Source: HGM13006 sp964514175 (GTDB taxonomy: Bacteria; Bacillota; Clostridia; Oscillospirales; Oscillospiraceae). Taken from it: 16,441 bases of DNA. The stretch lies in contig CAZEPQ010000032.1 in NCBI GenBank assembly GCA_964514175.1, positions 1 to 16,441 of the forward strand, read 5' to 3'. Below the pieces are notes generated by a model. The model made no database searches. It worked only from the letters and a program-made list of their open reading frames with translations, and had not been told where the DNA came from. Shown piece after piece: positions 1 through 5,180 of this stretch; the stretch's first letter is position 1, and each line of letters starts with the position of its first letter. The translations under genes and the position numbers were made by a program.

Positions 1-39
1 GCGGATACCTCTGGATACAGTACCAACCATCCGGCTCAT
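1..39 (-). CDS. CofE-like protein (F420-0:glutamate ligase family), N-terminal 13 codons only
   Basis: Only the first 13 codons are inside the window (MSRMVGTVSRGIR), reading off the left edge on the minus strand. What is seen is an ATG at 39-37 preceded by a GGGAG ribosome site seven bases upstream, and a good SigA promoter further up (114-142). The peptide VGTVSRGIR resembles the start I recall for Clostridial proteins annotated as coenzyme F420-0:L-glutamate ligase-like; that is recall from a very short match. These proteins occur in Clostridia that do not make F420, so even if the family is right the reaction is uncertain. An internal ATG at codon 4 is an alternative start. Confidence 0.4.
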   Translation of the reverse strand, partial: MSRMVGTVSRGIR

Positions 40-64
40 AAAACCACTCCCAAAAAGATTTCAA

Positions 65-110
65 TTGTCGTCAGCACTTTGGGGTGCTAATGTAACACAT
101 TTTACGACAA
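65..110. repeat. Nested inverted repeat in the leader of the first minus-strand gene
   Basis: TTGTCGT (65-71) is the exact reverse complement of ACGACAA (104-110). Inside it a second stem, AGCAC (73-77) with GTGCT (84-88), has a six-base loop. The outer right arm sits at the predicted transcription start of the gene at 1-39, so this may be an operator or a folded 5' leader. No known riboswitch was recognised. Confidence 0.4.
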
Positions 111-113
111 TAT

Positions 114-142
114 AGTATAACACATGATCGCCTGCTTGTAAA
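114..142 (-). promoter_or_regulatory. SigA-type promoter of the CofE-like gene
   Basis: On the minus strand, TTTACA (142-137) and TATACT (119-114) are separated by exactly 17 bases. Transcription would start near 107, giving a leader of about 68 bases before the ATG at 39. It lies just past the stop codon of the 118-residue gene, for which I see no separate terminator, so the two genes may also be read together. Confidence 0.65.
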
Positions 143-171
143 ACGAAATATTTCACATTTTCTGCATTTTT

Positions 172-528
172 TTACTTTTCCGGCTGCCCCATAGGCTCGA
201 TCCGGTAAGCGATCCGCTTATTGCCGTCAAAATCTGTGACGATTTTATAATAAACATCCTCCTGGCCGGGCTCGATCACCGTTTCCGGGGTAACAATGGA
301 CTTTTCCTGGGTGTAAATTCCCACGAAAAACCGGTTTTCTCCGTCTTCCAGGGGAATTTTTACGGTCTGTCCATTCCGAAGGCCATATTTACCGCCGGCC
401 TGGGCTCTTGGATTTTCCATCTGGGAAATTTCCTGAAGATGGGCCTCCCGGTCGCAGTTTACATGGCAATAATAGGTCAGCGCAAAGGCCGCCAGGGCCC
501 GCTCACGGTGAAGGATCAAATAGCGCAT
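172..528 (-). CDS. Conserved-looking hypothetical protein, 118 residues
   Basis: I do not recognise the family. The start is the ATG at 528-526 (MRYLILHRER), chosen because AGGAGG (541-536) lies seven bases upstream; an in-frame ATG nine codons earlier has no better site and would include the Shine-Dalgarno itself. There is no signal peptide or membrane segment. The first 40 residues look helical and carry two Cys/His positions (YYCHVNC). The rest looks beta-rich with alternating hydrophobic residues and many acidic residues, ending in a charged tail. It has its own consensus promoter (617-645) downstream of the tRNA-Thr terminator, so it is probably a real, independently transcribed gene. 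Function unknown. Confidence 0.7.
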   Translation of the reverse strand: MRYLILHRERALAAFALTYYCHVNCDREAHLQEISQMENPRAQAGGKYGLRNGQTVKIPLEDGENRFFVGIYTQEKSIVTPETVIEPGQEDVYYKIVTDFDGNKRIAYRIEPMGQPEK

Positions 529-616
529 GGGGATTCCTCCTAAATCTATGGGCACATCCTTAGTTTTTATTCCATACAGTCAGGTTATGCATATTATTTA
601 CCTTTCTGCGGGAAAT

Positions 617-645
617 ATTATATATTTTTTAAGGGGTTCCGTCAA
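617..645 (-). promoter_or_regulatory. SigA-type promoter of the 118-residue hypothetical gene
   Basis: TTGACG (645-640) and a perfect TATAAT (622-617) on the minus strand are spaced by 17 bases. The predicted start, near 610, leaves a leader of about 80 bases. The ten bases TTGACGGAAC at the -35 are identical in the tRNA promoter at 824-852. Confidence 0.75.
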
Positions 646-699
646 CGGATATCCCTTCTTTACAAACCTTGCCCTGTGTACCCACAGACAAATTTCATT

Positions 700-731
700 G
701 AAAAAATCCGATGCAATTGCACCGGATTTTT
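700..731 (-). terminator. Rho-independent terminator of tRNA-Thr
   Basis: Reading the minus strand from just after the tRNA CCA end, AAAAATCCGGTGC pairs with GCATCGGATTTTTT around an AATT loop (one G-T pair), and the 3' arm ends in a T run. It separates the tRNA from the promoter of the next gene. Confidence 0.8.
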
Positions 732-732
732 C

Positions 733-808
733 TGGAGCTGGTAAGGTGACTCGAACACCCGACCTGCTGATTACGAATCAGCTGCTCTACCGACTGAGCT
801 ATACCAGC
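733..808 (-). tRNA. tRNA-Thr (anticodon CGT)
   Basis: The minus strand folds as a complete cloverleaf: acceptor GCTGGTA/TACCAGC, D arm GCTC/GAGC, anticodon arm GCTGA/TCAGC with loop TTCGTAA (anticodon CGT, reading ACG), and T arm GGGTG/CACCT with loop TTCGAGT. The 72-base body (737-808) is followed by discriminator T and an encoded CCA (736-733). The gene stands alone, with its own promoter and terminator. Confidence 0.95.
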
Positions 809-823
809 AATTTTATCCCGGAT

Positions 824-852
824 ATTTTAACATGAAAACCCTGTTCCGTCAA
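824..852 (-). promoter_or_regulatory. SigA-type promoter of tRNA-Thr
   Basis: TTGACG (852-847), a 17-base spacer and TAAAAT (829-824) on the minus strand give a start near 817, about nine bases before the mature tRNA 5' end at 808. Confidence 0.75.
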
Positions 853-970
853 GTCCCGGCTTTTTGGGGACCGAATGAAAGTTTCTGCAAAAACCGATGC
901 AGAACAGACGAGATATTTCGATGGTCGAAATAATTACAAAAAGTTAACATAAAAATTACAACACGAAACC

Positions 971-1180
971 TGTGCAAAAGTTATCCACAGTTTCCACAGA
1001 CTTTTCCACAAATCTGCCCGGATTTCCACCGCAGAATTTCGAGGTTTTCCAGAGTTTGCACAGAATTATGCACAAAAGTTTTGCACTGGTTTACACAATC
1101 TTTTTGTTTACATAATTATATCCTCATAAGTTTTTATAAAACCCAAAAAGCAAATTTTCAAGAATATTTTCTTTCATTTT
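971..1180. other. DnaA-box cluster with adjacent AT-rich tract in the 809-1276 intergenic region
   Basis: This gene-free stretch holds two exact TTATNCACA boxes, TTATCCACA (981-989) and TTATGCACA (1066-1074). Close variants are TTTTCCACA (1002-1010), GTTTCCACA (990-998), GTTTGCACA (1054-1062), GTTTACACA (1089-1097) and, inverted, TGTGCAAAA (971-979). Two of these variant 9-mers also occur in the oriC at 12810-13113. A strongly AT-rich tract follows at about 1098-1180. No run of DnaA-trio triplets is visible. Genes point away from this spot on both sides. It could be a second origin subregion, a DnaA-titrating or regulatory cluster, or a relic. The rest of the gap (853-970) shows no recognisable feature. 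Confidence 0.65.
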
Positions 1181-1276
1181 GACCAGAAATACAGTACAAT
1201 AGTCATGAGATACTGATGTATCAGGATGAACCTGGATCCAGGGAGTGGCTCTTGGTACCCTCCGGAAAGGAACACC

Positions 1277-3136
1277 ATGAAAACAAAAACCCCACGATAT
1301 ATCAAAATGAATCTACCGGTGAGCTTGCTCTGTCTCCTGTTTTCGGCAGTTTTTGTCACGCTGACCGCCATTTATATTCAGCCCGACGCCTTCCGCAACT
1401 CCATTTCCGGCATTTTGGAGACCCCCAGCCTGATTTTCCTCAACGGATTGCCCACCTTGGTGCTGATAGGGATGCTGTACTGCGCCTGTGGAAATGTATT
1501 CGCCTCTGTGGCAGTGATGGGTCTGGCAGTGGAGCTTTTATCCTATGCCAACCTTCTGAAGATTGAGGGCCGCAACGATCCCCTGATCCCATCGGACATT
1601 TTTCTCCTGCGGGAGAGCCTGACAGCGGTGGGAGACTACCAGCTTCAGCTCCATCCCGGGCTTATCGCCCTGATGACCATCAGCTTCCTTGGATTTGTTC
1701 TGCTGGCGATCTTTGTCCGCAGCAGCCGGCCCCAGTGGCCCTGGCGGTTGGGCGGCGGTCTTTTTGCTCTGGCTATTTTTCTTGTATCCATGCTAACCAT
1801 TTACCCCAGCAAGGACTACTACAATGCCCTGCCCAGGGTGGACAAGAGCAATGTGCCTCTGGTATTTAACACCTACGGCTTTCCATACTGCTTTCTCCAC
1901 AATCTGAACCTGTATCCCATCGACAAGCCGGAGGGCTACGACCGGAGGACAGTGGAGGATTGGGAGACAGAAACTCTGGAGGAAGGTCAGATTCTGGATG
2001 TAAACATTCTCTTTGTCATGGGAGAAGCCTTTACAGACCTGGCTGACGAAGCTGTCTTCGACTATGACCAGGGAGAAAGCCCTCTGAGTTCCTATCATCA
2101 GCTAATTTCCGGGGATCAGGCTTTCTCGGGCCACATGGTGGCCAGCAACGTATCCGCAGGCACTGCCAACACGGAATTCGACGTTCTTACCGGTATGCAG
2201 ACCAATCTGATTTCGGATAACACTACCTCCGCCTTTCGGGCAGTCCATCGCAATGTGGATTCCCTGGCCCGGGTCTACGAAGCAGCGGGGTGGGAAAGCT
2301 GGTTCATGCACCCGGGACAGAGCTGGTTTTACAACCGCTGCAATGTCTATGGCTATTTTGGCATTGATGATCAGACCTTCAACGATGTCTTTACCCCAGA
2401 GGACTTGGACGGCAGCTACATTACAGATGAGGCCTTCCTGCGGGTACTGAAGGAACTGTGGACAGACCGTACCGCTGGGGGCAGCACCTTTGCCTACTCC
2501 GTCACCATTGAAAATCATCAGGCTTATACTTATTCCAAATACAATTCCTCCACAGAGGAGACTTTGCCCCTGACGGTTTCCGTCTCTGATGAGGTCCGGG
2601 AACATCTGGAGGTCTACTTCAAGGGCGTCCGAAATACGGCAGATATGGTACTGGAGCTGACAGAATTTTTAGATGGACAGTCTGAGCCTACCTTGTTGGT
2701 TTTCTTCGGAGACCACCGGCCCAATCTGGGTGCGGATTTTCTCAGTTATCGGGCCATCGGCTCCGATGTGGGGCAAAATGAGACCCCTCAGCAGGTTGTC
2801 TACACCTATGAAACCCCATACATGATCTGGGCCAACAAAGCCTTGCTGAAAACATGGGACATGGCGGCGGCAGTGGAGGCGCTGGACCTTCCACCGGATA
2901 ACAAAATTAATGCCAGCTATCTGGGTTCCCTGGTCTACGAGCTGACGGGCATGACCGGGAAAAGCCCCTATTGGGATTACCTGACCCAGGCTCGGCGCAT
3001 TCTGCCTGTCATGTGCCACGGCAGTTACTATCTCCCCGACGGCACCTACACAAAGACGCTGATCGACAAGCAGGCCGCTGTGTATGAAAAACTACACTGG
3101 TGGCAGTATGACCGGCTGAAAAATGGACTGAGATGA
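1277..3136 (+). CDS. LTA synthase-type membrane sulfatase/phosphoglycerol transferase
   Basis: This 619-residue protein has the LtaS/MdoB layout: about four hydrophobic segments in roughly the first 190 residues (near 14-35, 50-90, 128-146 and 158-175), then an extracellular sulfatase-fold domain. Visible active-site motifs are GEAFTD (metal-ligand Glu about 250), GTANTEF (nucleophile Thr about 296) and FFGDHRPN (Asp 479, His 480). Known family members transfer glycerophosphate from phosphatidylglycerol onto teichoic acid or glycans on the outer face of the membrane; the exact substrate here is inference. The ATG at 1277 has GGAAAGG six bases upstream; an in-frame ATG at 1226 lacks a good site and would add 17 polar residues. 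It is monocistronic, with a hairpin right after the stop. TTTCAT-17-TACAAT (1172-1200) is a weak promoter candidate. Confidence 0.85.
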   Translation: MKTKTPRYIKMNLPVSLLCLLFSAVFVTLTAIYIQPDAFRNSISGILETPSLIFLNGLPTLVLIGMLYCACGNVFASVAVMGLAVELLSYANLLKIEGRNDPLIPSDIFLLRESLTAVGDYQLQLHPGLIALMTISFLGFVLLAIFVRSSRPQWPWRLGGGLFALAIFLVSMLTIYPSKDYYNALPRVDKSNVPLVFNTYGFPYCFLHNLNLYPIDKPEGYDRRTVEDWETETLEEGQILDVNILFVMGEAFTDLADEAVFDYDQGESPLSSYHQLISGDQAFSGHMVASNVSAGTANTEFDVLTGMQTNLISDNTTSAFRAVHRNVDSLARVYEAAGWESWFMHPGQSWFYNRCNVYGYFGIDDQTFNDVFTPEDLDGSYITDEAFLRVLKELWTDRTAGGSTFAYSVTIENHQAYTYSKYNSSTEETLPLTVSVSDEVREHLEVYFKGVRNTADMVLELTEFLDGQSEPTLLVFFGDHRPNLGADFLSYRAIGSDVGQNETPQQVVYTYETPYMIWANKALLKTWDMAAAVEALDLPPDNKINASYLGSLVYELTGMTGKSPYWDYLTQARRILPVMCHGSYYLPDGTYTKTLIDKQAAVYEKLHWWQYDRLKNGLR

Positions 3137-3139
3137 TTC

Positions 3140-3177
3140 AAGGGCCTGTTGCAGTTTTTGCTGTAACAGGCCCTTTC
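3140..3177 (+). terminator. Hairpin terminator after the LTA synthase-type gene
   Basis: AAGGGCCTGTTGCAG (3140-3154) pairs with CTGTAACAGGCCCTT (3161-3175), a 15-bp stem with one G-T pair and a TTTTTG loop. It starts four bases after the stop codon. The T tract after the stem is only TTT, so termination strength is uncertain. Confidence 0.65.
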
Positions 3178-3229
3178 AGATGCATATAAAAACGCAATGT
3201 CCCATTCCTGTCCATAGGTTCTGTTTGTA

Positions 3230-3258
3230 TTGCACTTTTCTCCATTTTGGGGTATACT
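3230..3258 (+). promoter_or_regulatory. SigA-type promoter of the THUMP methyltransferase gene
   Basis: TTGCAC (3230-3235), a 17-base spacer and TATACT (3253-3258) lie 36 bases before the start codon at 3295. Confidence 0.7.
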
Positions 3259-3294
3259 TATGCTGAGAAATTATGAGAAAATGGAGATAATAAC

Positions 3295-4407
3295 ATGACT
3301 GAATATACTCTTTCCGTCCCCTGCCTGTTTGGGCTGGAGGGCCTCTGCTCCCAGGAGCTGAAGCGTCTCGGCATGCAGGACGTTATGGCTGAAAACGGAC
3401 GTGTGCTGTTCAAGGGCGATTTTAGCGCCATCATTCGGGCCAATCTATGGCTCCGTACCGGCGAACGGGTGCTACTTCGGTTGGGTTCCTTCCCCGCCAG
3501 AACCTTTGAAGAGCTGTTTCAGGGCGTATACAACACCCCTCTGGAGCGGATCATCCCCAAAAACGGCGCTTTCCCCGTGAAGGGTCATTGCCTCAATTCC
3601 CAGCTTCATTCCGTGCCGGACTGTCAGGCCATCATCAAAAAAGCCGCTGCCAAGCGTCTGGGGGAGAAGTACAAGGTGGGCTGGATGCCGGAGACCGGTG
3701 AGCTGTATCAGATTCAGTTTTCCATTATGAAGGATCAGGCTGAAATCTTTTTGGACACCACCGGTGCAGGCCTTCACAAACGGGGCTACCGGGCCGTGGG
3801 CAACGACGCCCCCCTGCGGGAGACCCTGGCTGCCGCCATGGTGAACCTGAGCCGCTACCGGGGCCGGGACATTTTCGTGGACCCCTTCTGTGGCAGCGGC
3901 ACCATCGCCATTGAAGCCGCCATGATCGCCAAGAACCGGGCTCCCGGCTTAAACCGCAGCTTCGCCTGCCAGAAGTGGGAGATTTCTGACGAAAAGCTGT
4001 GGCAGGAGGCCAGAAAAGAGGCCCTGGACAAGGAATACCACGGCGATTACAAAATCTACGCCTCCGATATTGACCCCAAATCTCTGGCCATTGCCAAATC
4101 CAACGCCAAAAAATCCGGCATGGACAAGTACATCATCTTCTCCGAAGCCGACGCCACAAAGCTCACGCTGCCGGAGGGCAGGGGCGTCATCGTCACTAAT
4201 CCGCCCTACGGTCAGAGAATGATGGAGCAGCGCTCCGCCCAGAAGCTTCTCCAGGCCTTCGGCAAGCATGTTGGCCCCAATAAAAATTATCAGAAGTATA
4301 TTATTTCCTCCGAAGAAGAGCTGGAGCGGTATTACGGCAGAAAATGTACCAAAAAGCGCAAGCTTTATAATGGTATGATTAAGTGTAATCTGTTTATGTA
4401 TTATTAA
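3295..4407 (+). CDS. THUMP-domain class I SAM-dependent RNA methyltransferase (RlmL/YpsC family)
   Basis: This 370-residue protein matches the short Gram-positive form of the RlmL family, which methylates N2 of a 23S rRNA guanine. An N-terminal ferredoxin-like/THUMP part (about 1-160) precedes a Rossmann methyltransferase domain with the SAM-binding motif DPFCGSGTIAIEA (from residue 196) and the catalytic NPPY motif (residues 302-305), typical of amino-group methylation. The C-terminus (YYGRKCTKKRKLYNGMIKC) is characteristic of the family. The length is near the B. subtilis YpsC size and lacks the second methyltransferase domain of E. coli RlmKL. The ATG has GGAG ten bases upstream and its own promoter. 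The last 14 bases overlap the 3' end of the convergent DUF6809-like gene. The family is secure; the exact target base is inferred. Confidence 0.88.
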   Translation: MTEYTLSVPCLFGLEGLCSQELKRLGMQDVMAENGRVLFKGDFSAIIRANLWLRTGERVLLRLGSFPARTFEELFQGVYNTPLERIIPKNGAFPVKGHCLNSQLHSVPDCQAIIKKAAAKRLGEKYKVGWMPETGELYQIQFSIMKDQAEIFLDTTGAGLHKRGYRAVGNDAPLRETLAAAMVNLSRYRGRDIFVDPFCGSGTIAIEAAMIAKNRAPGLNRSFACQKWEISDEKLWQEARKEALDKEYHGDYKIYASDIDPKSLAIAKSNAKKSGMDKYIIFSEADATKLTLPEGRGVIVTNPPYGQRMMEQRSAQKLLQAFGKHVGPNKNYQKYIISSEEELERYYGRKCTKKRKLYNGMIKCNLFMYY

Positions 4408-4681
4408 TTCCATATACAGCTTCTATGACCATTACTGCACCCAAACAAAAACTTCGATAATACATTTCCTCAGATTCCATGGAAGATATGAGATAAAAAT
4501 CATCCTTTAAAGCTATAAATTTTTCTTTAAGCTCTGGAGAAACTGCTTCTAACTGGTTTGTGAATGTATCAACATGTATTCCAAAAGCTGAACGAAAATT
4601 TCGGTATTCTTCATTTTTAGGTTCAAATTCCATACAGGGATATAACTCACCATAATATAGCTTTTCAATCATTTTTTTCAC
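4394..4681 (-). CDS. DUF6809-like small protein, 95 residues
   Basis: The start is taken as GTG at 4681-4679, giving MKKMIEKLYYGELYP, because AGGAGG lies seven bases upstream; the next in-frame ATG (codon 4) is possible. The opening KLYYGELYP and the motif SSMESEEMYYRSFCLGAVMVIEAV match what I recall of DUF6809, small helical proteins of unknown function in Firmicutes, often near HTH genes. No membrane segment or catalytic motif is visible. The gene is AT-rich compared with its neighbours, is divergent from the HTH gene at 4813, and overlaps the end of the methyltransferase gene by 14 bases tail to tail. The context suggests a small accessory islet. The role is unknown; the family call is from memory. 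Confidence 0.65.
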   Translation of the reverse strand: MKKMIEKLYYGELYPCMEFEPKNEEYRNFRSAFGIHVDTFTNQLEAVSPELKEKFIALKDDFYLISSMESEEMYYRSFCLGAVMVIEAVYGINNT

Positions 4682-4705
4682 TTTGATTCCTCCTTTGTGA
4701 AATAA

Positions 4706-4735
4706 ATTATACACTATTTTTTAATGTATATTCAA
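4706..4735 (-). promoter_or_regulatory. Promoter of the DUF6809-like gene
   Basis: On the minus strand, TTGAAT (4735-4730) and a perfect TATAAT (4711-4706) are spaced by 18 bases. The operator-like repeat at 4710-4728 fills the spacer, so a bound repressor would block this promoter. Confidence 0.65.
4710..4728. promoter_or_regulatory. Operator-like repeat, copy A
   Basis: TACACTATTTTTTAATGTA matches copy B (4779-4797) at 16 of 19 positions, in the same orientation. Its ends form an imperfect TACA...TGTA palindrome. It occupies the spacer of the DUF6809-like gene promoter. Confidence 0.55.
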
Positions 4736-4757
4736 TTAGCATTATTCACAAAAGTTA

Positions 4758-4786
4758 TTGGTTTATTTCTTACATTTATACATTAT
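4758..4786 (+). promoter_or_regulatory. Possible promoter of the HTH gene
   Basis: TTGGTT (4758-4763), a 17-base spacer and CATTAT (4781-4786) form a moderate SigA match about 20 bases before the predicted start. The -10 lies inside operator copy B. Confidence 0.45.
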
Positions 4787-4797
4787 ATTTTGATGTA
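4779..4797. promoter_or_regulatory. Operator-like repeat, copy B
   Basis: TACATTATATTTTGATGTA has TACAT/ATGTA ends as an inverted repeat and matches copy A at 16 of 19 positions. It covers the -10 of the HTH gene, fitting autoregulation by the HTH protein; this is inference. Confidence 0.55.
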
Positions 4798-4812
4798 CAG
4801 AGGTGTTTATGT

Positions 4813-5019
4813 ATGCTAAAATACAAAATTGATGTTCTTGCCGCACTGCGTCAAGCCGGATATAGCACCTATAAGATCCGCAAAGAAAAAATATTTACGG
4901 AAGCTCAACTTCAAAATATTCGCAACGATCATTTGCTGACACATGATGCACTTGATAAACTATGCAGAATATTAAATTGTCAGCCTGGGGATATTCTCGA
5001 ATTTATCCCGGAATCATAA
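4813..5019 (+). CDS. Small Cro/C1-type helix-turn-helix regulator (HTH_26-like), 68 residues
   Basis: The whole 68-residue protein is a single compact DNA-binding domain: helices around residues 4-15, then STYKIRK and EAQLQNIRND in the turn and recognition region, and the family's C-terminal signature DALDKLCRILNCQPGDILEFIP. It belongs to the single-domain Cro/C1-type regulators of Firmicutes, which usually act as dimers on nearby promoters. The ATG at 4813 has AGAGGTG about seven bases upstream. It is divergent from the DUF6809-like gene. Two matched 19-base operator-like sites lie over the two promoters, so it probably controls both genes. The gene is AT-rich compared with polA downstream, which hints at a separate history. 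Target and signal are unknown. Confidence 0.82.
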   Translation: MLKYKIDVLAALRQAGYSTYKIRKEKIFTEAQLQNIRNDHLLTHDALDKLCRILNCQPGDILEFIPES

Positions 5020-5087
5020 TTCCATTTTGGTGACAGAACATCAAAAACTGTGGTAAACGACTGCCTTACAGCAGCCCCCTCACCCGT

Positions 5088-5153
5088 CATTTTGCTTCGC
5101 AAAATGCCCCCCTTCCCCGCTATGGTGGAAGGGGTTAGGCCGCCTGCGGCGGC
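5088..5153. repeat. GC-rich triple-hairpin intergenic element before polA
   Basis: Three perfect inverted repeats occur in a row: CATTTTGC/GCAAAATG (5088-5106), CCCCTTCC/GGAAGGGG (5109-5134) and GCCGCC/GGCGGC (5139-5153). None is followed by a T run, so it does not look like a terminator. The C-rich, hairpin-dense style recalls dispersed intergenic repeats of gut Clostridia. The end CGGCGGCAAT recurs before rimI at about 7805-7814. It lies 13 bases before the polA ribosome site. Confidence 0.55.
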
Positions 5154-5180
5154 AATAACACTCATAAGGAGAACCATCCT

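Noticed and set aside
527..835. Plus-strand reading frame of 102 codons
   Set aside because: It runs antisense through the tRNA-Thr gene, its terminator and two minus-strand promoter elements, and has no ribosome site.
1231..1242. Perfect 12-base palindrome CCTGGATCCAGG before the LTA synthase-type gene
   Set aside because: Isolated, short and not placed over a clear promoter, so chance is a sufficient explanation.
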